A stretch of DNA of 64,000 nt from Colwellia_A sp047621305 (GCA_047621305.1 JBLHNB010000019.1:1-64000), one strand, 5' to 3'. Positions 50,735-60,662 are shown, numbered from the stretch's first letter. The notes: generated from the sequence alone by a model not told the origin. A program made the numbers and translations.

Positions 50735-51208
50735 CTAGGATTCGTTATCTTTTTGAAGAGATTTGATTTTTAAACCTTTTAAAAATGCAGACAATACCAG
50801 GTCAGAACAGTCTTTATAATGTTTGTTGTTTACACTTCTAAAAAATGCACTTAATTCATATTTACCTAGACTCAGTTCAGCCAGCTCAAGAATAGCAATA
50901 ACTTCATCAGCTTTTAACGATAATGCTATTTTTATTTTGTTAAAAATAGCATTATTACTAAGTACAGGTTCAGCTTCACGCTGGGGTCCGTCACTTGGAC
51001 CTCTTTGATCAATAATCAAACCATTTAAAAAACTGGCAAGTTCATAATCTAATATCTCAACATAGGAAGGTTCATCTTTTTCTTTAAAAAAGTTAGCCAA
51101 TTGTTCTTCGCTAATTACGCACTGACTTAACAAAAATACAGATTGGATTTTTTCATCATTAAAATCAAGAATCGTGCTAACACGACGAAGAATATCATTA
51201 TTTATCAT
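50735..51208 (-). CDS. yehS: DUF1456 family protein (YehS-like)
   Basis: The 157-residue protein contains two DUF1456 repeats. The first is NNDILRRVSTILDFNDEKI up to ELASFLNGLI, and the second is NNAIFNKIKIALSLKADEVI up to LVLSAFLKGLKI. The linker DQRGPSDGP is typical. E. coli YehS has the same layout and length. The molecular function is not established. It has no signal or membrane segment. It stands alone, 171 bases upstream of the helicase gene in the same direction. Confidence 0.9.
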   Translation of the reverse strand: MINNDILRRVSTILDFNDEKIQSVFLLSQCVISEEQLANFFKEKDEPSYVEILDYELASFLNGLIIDQRGPSDGPQREAEPVLSNNAIFNKIKIALSLKADEVIAILELAELSLGKYELSAFFRSVNNKHYKDCSDLVLSAFLKGLKIKSLQKDNES

Positions 51209-51379
51209 TAAATTGCCTAAAGTTATCTATCATATTAAAGGTTATTTGTTTTTGCTTTTGTTAACTTACACGCTTATCAAAGCGCTTAACTATCCGCATA
51301 ACTGTATATTATAGCAGTTCCATTGTCTGGGTGCTTAGCCGTTAAGGGCTTAATTTATGCCCTTCTTACTTAACTTATA

Positions 51380-52564
51380 TTAACTACGTTTATTTTTCGG
51401 TACATAATTTAGAATAGAGACAGGTACTACTTTTTTAACCGGAAAATCTGCAAACTCTCTGCGTGTAATTGTATGCCCTAAACGACTTTCAATAGCACAA
51501 AGATTTCTGAAATTATCTTTTGCCACAAAAGATATCGCCTCACCAGAAGCTCCGGCACGACCTGTACGACCAATACGGTGAATATAATCGTCGACCTGAT
51601 CAGGTAAATCATAATTCACGACTCGCGATAAATCACCAATATCAATGCCGCGAGCAGCAATGCCCGTAGCAACGAGAAACTCAACATCACCAGACTTAAA
51701 ATCCGCTAGTATTTTTTCACGCATCGCCTGAGTTCTACCGCTATGGATAGACTCTGCTTTTATGCCGCGTTTTTCCAATTGGCTTACTAATTTAGCAGCG
51801 CCGTGTTTAGTTTCAATAAAAATAAGCGCTTGTGTCCACGCTTGCTCTTTAATTAAATGACTTAACAAGGCTGATTTATTACCTTTATCTACGGTGATCA
51901 ACCACTGCTCAATTTTAGGCTTTGAATGGCTATCACTCGCTATTGATATTTCTACGGCATTACTGATGGTTCTTTTCGCTAAAGCGCGCACATCATCAGA
52001 AATTGTCGCCGAAAATAACAAATTTTGACGTTGTTGCGGTAAACGCTCAATTATTTTATTAATATCATCAATAAAGCCCATATCGAGCATTCTATCGGCT
52101 TCATCTAAAACCAATACTTCAAGCTCATCAAAATGTAATGCTCGTTGATGCGCCATATCTAATAACCGTCCCGGCGTAGCAACGATAATATCAACACCCC
52201 ATATTAAACGCTGTCTTTGGGGTTCAAGCTCAGTACCGCCATACATCGCCATAGAGCTCAGTTCTAGATACTTACCGTATTGACTTATACTGGCTTCAAC
52301 TTGCACTGCCAACTCGCGAGTAGGCGTCAGGATCAATGCGCGAATACGTTTACCGCGCAATGTACGCTCAGTATTTAATTTTTCTAATAAGGGTAAAACA
52401 AAACTTGCTGTTTTACCTGTACCTGTTTGCGCTGCAGCTACAAGGTCCTTCCCTGATAAAATAATCGGTATTGCTTGCTTCTGAATCGCAGTAGGTTTGC
52501 TGTAACCTAAATCAGTTATAGCTTTTAATAACGGATCACATAATCCAAGTGTTGAAAATGGCAT
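51380..52564 (-). CDS. DEAD-box RNA helicase, RhlE-like
   Basis: The 394-residue ATP-dependent RNA helicase has the complete motif set: Q motif (YSKPTAIQKQAIP), I (AAQTGTGKT), Ia (PTRELAVQ), Ib (TPGRLLD), II (DEAD in VLDEADRMLDMGF), III (SAT), V (ATGIAARGIDI) and VI (HRIGRTGRAG). It ends shortly after the second RecA domain with a basic tail VPKNKRS, so it lacks the long C-terminal extension of many RhlE proteins. Such helicases help ribosome assembly and RNA turnover in the cold. Assignment to the RhlE group rests on motif spacing. Confidence 0.92.
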   Translation of the reverse strand: MPFSTLGLCDPLLKAITDLGYSKPTAIQKQAIPIILSGKDLVAAAQTGTGKTASFVLPLLEKLNTERTLRGKRIRALILTPTRELAVQVEASISQYGKYLELSSMAMYGGTELEPQRQRLIWGVDIIVATPGRLLDMAHQRALHFDELEVLVLDEADRMLDMGFIDDINKIIERLPQQRQNLLFSATISDDVRALAKRTISNAVEISIASDSHSKPKIEQWLITVDKGNKSALLSHLIKEQAWTQALIFIETKHGAAKLVSQLEKRGIKAESIHSGRTQAMREKILADFKSGDVEFLVATGIAARGIDIGDLSRVVNYDLPDQVDDYIHRIGRTGRAGASGEAISFVAKDNFRNLCAIESRLGHTITRREFADFPVKKVVPVSILNYVPKNKRS

Positions 52565-52788
52565 TTAAAACCTTAAGCATTACATTATTTTAAAGGAAGA
52601 ACAAAGGCGCGGAGTATAACAGTAAACAATATGAGGGAGTAGAGTTACTATTCAGTATCAACATTACTTTTTAAACATTATACTCCTGCACAGAAAAACA
52701 CGAAGAATATCGCTGCAACATGGTATATTCTTCAAGTTATATGAATAAATTACAGTGTGTCACTAAACAATGGGAATTTACTTAATAA

Positions 52789-53118
52789 ATGAAAAAGTTA
52801 GCGTCAGACATTACAGATGATGACATGACAACAGGCAGTGTTTATCTGATGACCCATTCATTTTTCTCTGATGTGATCAGAATTGGTTGTACACCTAATG
52901 ATACAACAGCATACGCAAAGTCGCTTTCAGAAAATTCACCTGGCGAATATACCGTTGTTTTTACACTAGAATGCGATAATCCATGCAATATCAAAAAACA
53001 AATACAAACGTATTTGAATGCACATAAGTACGTTAATGAATTTTATCAAGTTCCTCCTGAAGTTGCTGCAAAGTTACTTACCAGAGAAACGTTGAAAATC
53101 CCTATATTAACCACCTAA
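52789..53118 (+). CDS. GIY-YIG-like (T5orf172/Mug113) small protein
   Basis: The 109-residue protein matches the T5orf172/Mug113 branch of the GIY-YIG superfamily. GSVYLMTH stands for the first motif and VIRIGCT for the second. RxxSL-type residues are replaced by AYAKSLSENSPGEYTVVFTL, and the C-terminal YVNEFYQVPPEVAAKLL is the family's conserved end. The catalytic arginine and tyrosine pattern is incomplete, so nuclease activity is uncertain. A perfect hairpin follows the gene. The role is unknown and no mobile element lies next to it. Confidence 0.8.
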   Translation: MKKLASDITDDDMTTGSVYLMTHSFFSDVIRIGCTPNDTTAYAKSLSENSPGEYTVVFTLECDNPCNIKKQIQTYLNAHKYVNEFYQVPPEVAAKLLTRETLKIPILTT

Positions 53119-53160
53119 TAATTTATAAATAACGTATAAATAAAATGAACATTTTTTCTA

Positions 53161-53190
53161 AGAACAATAATTTCAATAAATTATTGTTCT
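53161..53190 (+). terminator. Hairpin after the GIY-YIG-like gene
   Basis: AGAACAATAATTT (53161-53173) pairs perfectly with AAATTATTGTTCT (53178-53190) around CAAT. It has a long stem but no marked T tract after it. Confidence 0.5.
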
Positions 53191-53339
53191 CTTCTACTGG
53201 TTAAAATATGATTAAACTTCACCCATCTACAATTTTAACCTACTATTATAGCTATTGCATAAGCAATTAATTAATTCAATAGCTATAATAATTTTGTAAT
53301 GAATTTATTTTACACGCTATGGTATCGAGGTTTATCAGT

Positions 53340-54635
53340 ATGACCCATTCAGAAGAACCTCAACTTAAAAGCTTATCAAATAAAATTAATTTACTTGAAG
53401 GCATTTTAGATAATCTGGGCGCCTATATTTATAGCAAAGATACTGATGGACGTTACACCTATGTCAATCAATCAGTACTTAATTTATTTAAAAAAACGCG
53501 TGAAGAAGTCATAGGTTTTGATGATAGCCATTTCTTCGATTTAACTTTATCTCAACAACTAAAAGACAATGATCAAAAAGTAATACGTGACGCAAAGCCC
53601 TTAGAGAGTGAAGAAACGAATTATATAAAAGACAGTAAAATAATTCATATATTTAGAACGGTAAAAAGCCCATTATTTGATGAAAACAACGAGGTTATTG
53701 GGGTTTGTGGCGTTTCAACAGATATTACCCAAGAAAGAACGTTACAAAATACCATCAACAAACAAAAACACTTATTAAATGCCGTACTTGATAATATTGA
53801 TTCCTATATTTATATGAAAGATAGCGAACGTGTTTTTAAGTATGTAAACAACAAAGTGGCTGAATTATTTGGTGATACAGCTGAAAATATAATCGGAAAA
53901 AAGGATAGCGAGGTATTACCACCAGAAACTGCGGAGCATTTCCATAAATCTGATCAAAGAGTATTTGAATCCGGTAAGAAAGTGACTATAGAAGAATCAT
54001 CTGAAGATGAATCCGGTAAGATTCACCATTTCATTAGTACTAAAATCCCCTTTCAACAACAAGGCGAACCCCCATCGCTCATCGGTTTTTCCACTGATGT
54101 TACTGAACTATTTAACTTAAAAGAAGAGTTCAAAAAACAAGCCAATATAGAACCTCTGACAGGCTTATTTAATCGTAGGTATTTTGTTGAACATGCAGAA
54201 CGTGAATTTAATCGCGCGCTGCGACATTCGTCAAACCTTGCACTGATGTCAATTGATATTGATTATTTTAAAAATATTAACGACAAATATGGTCACCCTG
54301 CTGGCGATCAAGTACTTATAGAAGTAAGTAAGTGTTTGACATCTTATATTCGTAATGAAGATATATTAGCGCGTATTGGCGGCGAAGAGTTTTCAATTTT
54401 ATTACCTGAAACAACGCTCCAAGCAGCTAGAGACGTAGCAGAGAGAATAAGAGTTGGGCAAAGTAAAATGATGATAAAAGGTTTATGGCAAGGTGAAATT
54501 AATATTACCGTGAGTATTGGTATTTCCTGTTTACGCTCAAACGATCAAAACTTTGAACGTCTATTTTCACGAACAGATAAAGCGCTTTATATCGCAAAAG
54601 ATTTAGGAAGGAACGCGGTGTATTGCTTAAAGTAG
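53340..54635 (+). CDS. PAS-PAS-GGDEF diguanylate cyclase
   Basis: This 431-residue soluble signalling enzyme has two PAS domains (about 15-135 and 145-270). Both carry the conserved YxYxKD-x-x-x-x-x-x-YVN segment (YIYSKDTDGRYTYVN, YIYMKDSERVFKYVN). A GGDEF domain follows. The active-site motif is RIGGEEF (GGEEF at 347-351), a functional variant, and an RxxD inhibitory site (RNED, 338-341) lies five residues before it. It should make cyclic di-GMP from GTP with product feedback. I use ATG 53340 (MTHSEEP), with GAGG upstream. An in-frame ATG at 53319 lacks a good ribosome-binding site. No membrane segments. Confidence 0.93.
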   Translation: MTHSEEPQLKSLSNKINLLEGILDNLGAYIYSKDTDGRYTYVNQSVLNLFKKTREEVIGFDDSHFFDLTLSQQLKDNDQKVIRDAKPLESEETNYIKDSKIIHIFRTVKSPLFDENNEVIGVCGVSTDITQERTLQNTINKQKHLLNAVLDNIDSYIYMKDSERVFKYVNNKVAELFGDTAENIIGKKDSEVLPPETAEHFHKSDQRVFESGKKVTIEESSEDESGKIHHFISTKIPFQQQGEPPSLIGFSTDVTELFNLKEEFKKQANIEPLTGLFNRRYFVEHAEREFNRALRHSSNLALMSIDIDYFKNINDKYGHPAGDQVLIEVSKCLTSYIRNEDILARIGGEEFSILLPETTLQAARDVAERIRVGQSKMMIKGLWQGEINITVSIGISCLRSNDQNFERLFSRTDKALYIAKDLGRNAVYCLK

Positions 54636-54656
54636 TTTTAATCTAAATTGTTTGTC

Positions 54657-54680
54657 AGGGACACACCTAAATGTGTCCCT
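54657..54680. terminator. Hairpin between convergent cyclase and ybiT genes
   Basis: AGGGACACA (54657-54665) pairs with TGTGTCCCT (54672-54680) with a 6-base loop. There is no T tract. It is placed symmetrically between two converging genes. Confidence 0.5.
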
Positions 54681-54701
54681 ATAAGCTAGGCAGTTAAAGC
54701 G

Positions 54702-56306
54702 TTATGCAACTCGCTGCGCAACGCGTTGGCTATCAAGGTATTCATCTAAAGAGCCTTGAAAATCAACTAATTTTTTATCTTTAATATCAATAATACGTGT
54801 TGCTAATGATGAAACAAACTCACGGTCATGACTGACAAAGATTAATGTACCTTCAAAATCTTTAAGAGCATTATTTAATGCGTCAATTGCTTCTATGTCC
54901 ATGTGGTTAGTCGGTTCATCCATGATCAATACATTGATATCAGCCATCATTAACATACCAAATAACAAGCGATTTTTTTCACCCCCAGAACAGTTACGGG
55001 CCTTTTTATTTGCATCGTCATCAGTAAACAACATCCGACCTAACATACCACGAACACTTAAATCGTTATGACACGGTCTACGCCATTGCGACATCCAATC
55101 CATTAACGTTAACTCATTATCAAAAAATGAGCCGCTATCTTGTGGGCAATAGCCTACTGAAGCATTTTCAGACCACTTAACAACACCTTCAAGATGCGCT
55201 AACTCACTCATTAAACAGCGTAACAAGGTGGTTTTACCTACGCCATTCTCGCCGATAATAGCTAATTTAGCACCGGCTTCAAGTAATAAGTCACCCTTTT
55301 CAAACAATACATTACCATCAAAACCATGACTTAAATTTTCAAGTTCTAGTGCTTGACGATGCATCTTTTTACCCGGTGCAAAAGCAATTTTTGGTGTAAT
55401 ACGACTCGAAGATTTCACATCATCAAGTTTAATTTTATCCATTTTCTTAGCTCGAGAACTCGCTTGTTTCGCTTTAGAAGCGTTAGCACCAAAACGGTTA
55501 ACAAAGTCTTGTAATTCAGCTATTTCAGCAACTTTTTTATCATTTCCAGCTAATAACTGCTCACGTAATAAGCCCGATTGTGCCAAATAGAACTCGTAAT
55601 TACCTGGGTAAACACGTAATTCGCCATAATCAATATCAGCCATATGCGTACATACAGAATTAAGGAAATGTCTATCATGCGAAATGATGATCATAGTGCA
55701 TTTACGTTTATTCAACTCACCTTCTAACCAAGTAATGGTATGAATATCCAAGTTATTGGTTGGCTCATCAAGTAATAAAATATCAGGATTAGCAAACAGT
55801 GCTTGTGCCAGTAAAACACGTAGCTTCCAACCTGGCGCAACCTGCGCCATTGAACCGTAATGAAAAGACTCTTCAATACCTGCTTCTAATAGAATTTCAC
55901 CCGCGCGACTTTCAGCGGTGTAGCCATCCATTTCAGCAAATTCGCTTTCTAAGTCACCAACACGCATACCATCGGCTTCACTCATTTCAGCTTGTGCGTA
56001 AATAGCATCTCTTTCTTGCTTTACTTTCCATAACGGCATATCACCCATGATCACAGTATCGATAACATTGTGTTCTTCAAAAGCGAACTGATCTTGGCCC
56101 AAAGTACTGACTTTGTTGCCCGTACTTACCGATACGTTGCCTGAGCTTGGTACTAACTCACCACTGAGTATCTTCATAAATGTAGACTTGCCACAGCCAT
56201 TTGCACCAATCAAACCGTAGCGGTGACCGTTACCAAATTTAGCCGAAATGTTTTCAAATAACGGCTCTGCGCCAAATTGCATTGTAATGTTCGATGTAGT
56301 GATCAA
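54702..56306 (-). CDS. ybiT: ABC-F ATPase YbiT
   Basis: This 534-residue protein has two ATP-binding cassettes in tandem and no membrane part, the ABC-F layout. Walker A motifs are GANGCGKST and GENGVGKTT, Walker B motifs LLLDEPTNNLD and LIMDEPTNHMD, and the second signature SGGEKNRLLFG. The first signature is altered (VAPGWKLRVLLAQAL), as in YbiT. The interdomain linker is basic (ASKAKQASSRAKKMDKI). ABC-F proteins bind the ribosomal E site and modulate elongation. The start, with MITTSNITMQFG, matches YbiT of E. coli. Confidence 0.94.
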   Translation of the reverse strand: MITTSNITMQFGAEPLFENISAKFGNGHRYGLIGANGCGKSTFMKILSGELVPSSGNVSVSTGNKVSTLGQDQFAFEEHNVIDTVIMGDMPLWKVKQERDAIYAQAEMSEADGMRVGDLESEFAEMDGYTAESRAGEILLEAGIEESFHYGSMAQVAPGWKLRVLLAQALFANPDILLLDEPTNNLDIHTITWLEGELNKRKCTMIIISHDRHFLNSVCTHMADIDYGELRVYPGNYEFYLAQSGLLREQLLAGNDKKVAEIAELQDFVNRFGANASKAKQASSRAKKMDKIKLDDVKSSSRITPKIAFAPGKKMHRQALELENLSHGFDGNVLFEKGDLLLEAGAKLAIIGENGVGKTTLLRCLMSELAHLEGVVKWSENASVGYCPQDSGSFFDNELTLMDWMSQWRRPCHNDLSVRGMLGRMLFTDDDANKKARNCSGGEKNRLLFGMLMMADINVLIMDEPTNHMDIEAIDALNNALKDFEGTLIFVSHDREFVSSLATRIIDIKDKKLVDFQGSLDEYLDSQRVAQRVA

Positions 56307-56766
56307 AGAGGACTTCCTAAATAGTTAATTAAGCAACTCTGCTAATGAGTATCAGATAGCAAAATGCTGCAACCTGATAACAAATAACATTTTTAATAAC
56401 AAAGACCCGAATTGCTTAAAGTCTTTTATTTGTCATCAAAATAAAGTCGCGCATTATACAGGAATAAGTAGCTTAACCATACCTAATATTAATTATTTAT
56501 GGTTGTTTTTTCAGCAACTCAGCTAAAAAGAAGTACTTACTTAACCTGAACTCTTTTTAAGAGCTATTTAACTACTTAAAAGTTAGGGGGATTATTCGTT
56601 TGACGTTCTCACTTAACTGTTTTTGATGGTTCAGAGGGGATTTATGCGTTAATCGTGGATCTATTGATAATCGAGAGAGAAGTTCCAGAGGTCTTCAGTA
56701 TTTTGAAGTTGGTTAGTTATAACATGATATAATTTATATCTGATGGCTAAGTAGGTAATTCATAAT
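56307..56766. other. Divergent intergenic region ybiT / cysteine-cluster gene
   Basis: About 460 bases. Near 56725 a short near-palindrome, TGATATAATTTATATC, sits in front of the cysteine-cluster gene and may be part of its promoter. Otherwise I see nothing to report. Confidence 0.35.
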
Positions 56767-57177
56767 TTGAAAGATTGTAATCAATGTGGAAAATGCTGTA
56801 TCAAATACGGTGATGGTGGCATTGAAGCCTCTCTTGAAGAAATAGAAATGTGGGCAGTTTTTCGACCGAACCTCTATCAATATGTTCGTCATGATAAAAT
56901 ATGGTTTAGCCCTAAAACAGGCGAGCAATTAACACAATGCCCCTTTTTAGAAGTCATGCCTCGCCAACCATCATCAACAGTACAAGTAAAATATACCTGT
57001 GCGATATATGAAGATCGCCCGGAAGATTGTCGACATTACCCAAGTAGTATTGCTGAAATGGTAAGAGATGATTGTGAAATGATTGAAGCTGTTGATCTAA
57101 ATAATCTAAAACAGGCACAAAGTAAACTCGATAAATTAATGAGTGATTCTCGGCCAGTCAATAATAATGAGTCTTAG
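56767..57177 (+). CDS. YkgJ-type cysteine-cluster protein
   Basis: The 136-residue protein begins with the CxxCGxCC cluster (CNQCGKCCIKYGDGG) and has later cysteines in QCPFLE, YTCAIYEDRP and EDCRHYP. This is the pattern of the YkgJ/UPF0153 family, thought to bind zinc or an Fe-S centre. The start appears to be TTG at 56767, since no ATG or GTG lies in frame before the first cysteine. The function is not established. A strong terminator follows. Confidence 0.88.
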   Translation: MKDCNQCGKCCIKYGDGGIEASLEEIEMWAVFRPNLYQYVRHDKIWFSPKTGEQLTQCPFLEVMPRQPSSTVQVKYTCAIYEDRPEDCRHYPSSIAEMVRDDCEMIEAVDLNNLKQAQSKLDKLMSDSRPVNNNES

Positions 57178-57223
57178 TGGTAACCTCTAGCGAATACAGA
57201 ATAAAAACGAGAACTAGTTCAAT

Positions 57224-57253
57224 AAAAGCCAACCTATATTGAGGTTGGCTTTT
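57224..57253. terminator. Bidirectional terminator
   Basis: AAAAGCCAACCT (57224-57235) pairs with AGGTTGGCTTTT (57242-57253) with a 6-base loop, between the convergent cysteine-cluster and OsmC-YcaO genes. Confidence 0.9.
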
Positions 57254-57273
57254 AGCTATTAAATAAACATCAC

Positions 57274-59460
57274 TTAATTTTTCGCTTTTAACGCCCGAGC
57301 TTGATGAAGTTTTTTATAACTATCAATAAGTCTCAAATGTTTGTCTAGGCCTTCAAGTTTCATGCTTGTTTTAGTTAAGCCAAAAAATTTCACCTCGCCG
57401 TTGACTGAGCCAAGTACATTTACCATATTATCTTTACCGAACATCCGAGATAAGTTATCGATATAGTCTTCAAGATCCAAGTCGTCATCTAAGGTGATTT
57501 CAAGTACCGTGTGCAATGCTTGATAGAATAAACCTCGTGCAACGGTATTATCGTTGAACTGTAAAAACTCTTCAACTAGCTCCATCGCCTCTTCAAGACT
57601 ACCTAAAGCAAGATAAATAAGTGTTTTCAGTTCTAAAATAGTCAACTGGCCCCAAACCGTATTTTCATCAAACTCAATACCAATCAAGGTTTTAATATCG
57701 GTGTAGTTGTCAAGCTGACTGTCTTCTAAACGCTCAACTAAACGTCCTAAAGCTTCGTCATTTAATGAATGCAGGTTTAATATGTCTTCGCGATAATCCA
57801 ACGCTTTATTGGTATTGTCCCAAACGAGGTCTTCAACCGGATAAATTTCTGAGTAATCAGGGACTAACATACGACAAACATTGGCACCTAGTTCGTCAAA
57901 TACCGCTGTATAAACGTCCTTTCCTAGGTCTTTTAATATCGCTAATAAGTTTTCATTTTCTTCTTCGTTAGTACCAGAGAAATCCCATTCACAAAATTGA
58001 TAATCATGTTTCGCACTGAAAAAACGCCAAGAAATCACGCCAGTAGAATCAATAAAATGTTCAACAAAGTTTTCAGGTTCACTTACCGCTAAACTATTAA
58101 AGGTGGGTCGTGGCACATCGTTTAACCCTTCAAAGCTACGGCCTTGTAAAAGCTCGGTTAAACTACGTTCGAGCGCGACTTCTAAACTAGGGTGAGCGCC
58201 AAAAGATGCAAATACGCCGCCTGTTTTTGGGTTCATCAAGGTGACACACATCACCGGGAACTGACCGCCTAACGAAGCATCTTTAATGACTACAGGAAAG
58301 CCTTGCTCTTCTAAGGCGTTAATACCTGCGACAATACTTGGATACTTTTCTAAAACCGCTTGCGGTACATCAGGTAAGACAATTTCTTGTTCTATAATTT
58401 GTCTTTTTACCGCACGCTCAAATATTTCTGATAAACACTGAACTTGTGCTTCAGGTAAATTATTACCCGCACTCATACCATTACTTAAAAATAAATTTTC
58501 AATCAAATTCGAGGGAAAATAAACCGTTTCGCCATCAGAATGACGTATATAAGGAATTGAACATATCCCCCTTTCGCTCATACCTGAGTTGGTATCAATC
58601 AAATGTGAACCACGCAGTTCGCCATCTGGATTATAGATATCTAAACAGTGGCCATCCAAAATACCTGCCGGTAGCTTGTCATCTTCTGCCAACGCAAACC
58701 ATTTTTCACTGGGATAATGAACAAAATCACTATTGGCAATTTCTTGACCAAAAAACTGATCGTTATAAAAGAAATTACAATTAAGGCGTTCAATAAATTC
58801 ACCTAATGCTGAACAAAGCGCGCTCTCTTTAGTTGCGCCTTTACCATTGGTAAAGCACATCGGAGAAGCCGCATCACGCACATGTAATGACCATACGTTA
58901 GGAACAATATTACGCCAAGAGGCTATTTCTATTTTCATACCAAGGTCAGCAAGCATCGCCGTCATCTCTGAAATGGTTTGCTCGAGGGGCAAATCTTTAC
59001 CTAGGATAAAAGTGCTAGTTTCACCTTCAGGTTGACCCATAAGCATCGCTTGCGCATCTTCCTCTAGGCTTTCAACCGCCTCAACTTTAAATTCAAGTCC
59101 GGTTTGAATGACTTTTTTAACCGTACAACGGTCAATCGATCTTAAGATCCCTTTACGGTCTTTCTCAGAAATACTTTCAGGTAACTCCACCTGAATTTGA
59201 AAAATTTGGTTATAGCGATCTTCAGGATCAACAATATTATTTTGCGACAAACGAATATTTTCAGTAGGTATATCACGTGAATTACAGTACACCTTGACGA
59301 AGTAAGCCGCGCACATTGCAGATGATGCTAAAAAATAGTCGAAAGGTCCTGGCGCTGAACCATCACCCTTATAACGAATAGGTTGATCGGCAATCACTGT
59401 AAAGTCATCAAATTTAGCTTCAAGCCTGAGATTGTCGAGAAAATTAACTTTAATTTCCAT
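57274..59460 (-). CDS. ycaO: OsmC-YcaO fusion protein
   Basis: This 728-residue protein starts with an OsmC/Ohr-like domain (residues 1-140) including GPFDYFLASSAMCAAYFVKVYC. A YcaO domain follows from about 150 (GKGATKESALCSALGEFIERL; SLEVALERSLTELLQGR). YcaO proteins use ATP to activate amide backbones, and the E. coli homologue supports RimO-dependent methylthiolation of ribosomal protein S12. The C-terminal 150 residues are helical. The C-terminal PxPxP tail of cyclodehydratase-type YcaO proteins is absent. No peptide precursor or partner gene is nearby, so a housekeeping role is likelier than RiPP synthesis. Confidence 0.9.
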   Translation of the reverse strand: MEIKVNFLDNLRLEAKFDDFTVIADQPIRYKGDGSAPGPFDYFLASSAMCAAYFVKVYCNSRDIPTENIRLSQNNIVDPEDRYNQIFQIQVELPESISEKDRKGILRSIDRCTVKKVIQTGLEFKVEAVESLEEDAQAMLMGQPEGETSTFILGKDLPLEQTISEMTAMLADLGMKIEIASWRNIVPNVWSLHVRDAASPMCFTNGKGATKESALCSALGEFIERLNCNFFYNDQFFGQEIANSDFVHYPSEKWFALAEDDKLPAGILDGHCLDIYNPDGELRGSHLIDTNSGMSERGICSIPYIRHSDGETVYFPSNLIENLFLSNGMSAGNNLPEAQVQCLSEIFERAVKRQIIEQEIVLPDVPQAVLEKYPSIVAGINALEEQGFPVVIKDASLGGQFPVMCVTLMNPKTGGVFASFGAHPSLEVALERSLTELLQGRSFEGLNDVPRPTFNSLAVSEPENFVEHFIDSTGVISWRFFSAKHDYQFCEWDFSGTNEEENENLLAILKDLGKDVYTAVFDELGANVCRMLVPDYSEIYPVEDLVWDNTNKALDYREDILNLHSLNDEALGRLVERLEDSQLDNYTDIKTLIGIEFDENTVWGQLTILELKTLIYLALGSLEEAMELVEEFLQFNDNTVARGLFYQALHTVLEITLDDDLDLEDYIDNLSRMFGKDNMVNVLGSVNGEVKFFGLTKTSMKLEGLDKHLRLIDSYKKLHQARALKAKN

Positions 59461-59905
59461 TAAATAGTTTCCGTAATTTAGTGCTGTAATTGATTGCCGC
59501 TAAACCTTAACTAAGGATCAGTGGTAATCAATCAGTGCATTGAACTTAATAAGGTGAATTATCGACTTTTTTGTGGAAATAGTCTTGGCTAAATAACATA
59601 TATTCGAAAAATAATAGGGATTAACCCTGTGGAAAAGTATTTTTAAGTAGCGCTAAGAACTAGAAATGCTAAAAGCGGGGAACGAATAATAGTATAAAAC
59701 ATCAACTTTTCAAGTAAAAAAGCATTAAAAGTTCAACAACAACCAATACAGTTCACAATTCAATCAATTATTGTTCATACCTCAATCGTTCACTTTTAAG
59801 GATGTTTACACATTTTTTGTGGGTAACTCTGTGCATATTATGTTTAAAGAGCTCTGAGACATAGATTCTATAAGATGTAAAAGGTCATGGCTGAATTATA
59901 GGCAA
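59461..59905. other. Intergenic region upstream of the OsmC-YcaO gene
   Basis: About 445 AT-rich bases between two minus-strand genes. Several near matches to DnaA boxes (TGTGGAAAA at about 59631, TGTGGGTAA near 59819) are present but not clustered regularly. No ORF, RNA gene or terminator was identified. Confidence 0.35.
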
Positions 59906-60457
59906 TCAAAGTAAAGTTGCTGTTTTTGTGCTTCTATTTATATTTAGCAGTTCATCAACAATCAGTTTTAGTAAAAACGTTTCCCGCTCAATAGAGAGCC
60001 CTTTTTTCATGCTATTTTTAATCGTGTCTTCATTATGGCTAATGGCTTGATGTATATTCATCCAAATAGGATGCATACCATTATTTATTTCATGTGACTC
60101 CAATTGTGGATCACGCAGTTCATCGTCAATCGTGCAGATATAACAATAAGATTGCATATGCATAATATCAAAACCGGCTTTATACCAAGGTCTAAATTCT
60201 TCGTATAAGCCAAACTCTTGTATATTTTGCACATTGTGGGCACCCGTTTCTTCTTTTAATTCACGGATAAGACCAGTTATATTACTTTCTCCCTCATCAA
60301 TACCACCACCGGGTAAACTGTAATCGTGATAACGCTTGGTGTAGAGTAAAAGGATATCATCACCATTTAGCACTATGGCTCGGGTGGCTTTTCGAATATA
60401 GCTTTTTGCTGATTGATCAATAATATCAGGATGAATGGTTGATTTTAATAAACGCAT
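59906..60457 (-). CDS. Nudix hydrolase
   Basis: The 183-residue protein has a complete Nudix box, GGIDEGESNITGLIRELKEE followed by TGA, near residues 51-73 (G-x5-E-x7-REL-x-EE-x-G), which binds the metal for pyrophosphate hydrolysis. The preceding strand VLNGDDILLLYTKRY is typical. Substrate preference cannot be read from the sequence. It is monocistronic, 205 bases downstream of the symporter gene. Confidence 0.9.
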   Translation of the reverse strand: MRLLKSTIHPDIIDQSAKSYIRKATRAIVLNGDDILLLYTKRYHDYSLPGGGIDEGESNITGLIRELKEETGAHNVQNIQEFGLYEEFRPWYKAGFDIMHMQSYCYICTIDDELRDPQLESHEINNGMHPIWMNIHQAISHNEDTIKNSMKKGLSIERETFLLKLIVDELLNINRSTKTATLL

Positions 60458-60662
60458 AATAAGGTCTTTTGGAAAAGGATGAAAAGGTAAGTGAGGTTGG
60501 TCTCGTTTACATTAAGATAAACCTGAACGACATTATACGTATCAATAAACTAAAATCATTAATAAACTAAAATCATAAATAATTTAACGCCAAAAATGTA
60601 ATATTTAACCAACGAATATGGGCTCAATAATATTTAAATCTTCCTTAAGCTCCAATCAACAT

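Noticed and set aside
57274..59460. YcaO gene as the core of a RiPP (azoline peptide) cluster
   Set aside because: There is no precursor peptide, dehydrogenase or transporter nearby, the PxPxP tail is missing and an OsmC domain is fused. This fits the housekeeping YcaO type.
59620..59860. DnaA-box-like sequences suggesting a replication origin
   Set aside because: Matches are imperfect and irregular, and there is no dnaA, dnaN, gidA or parAB gene nearby.
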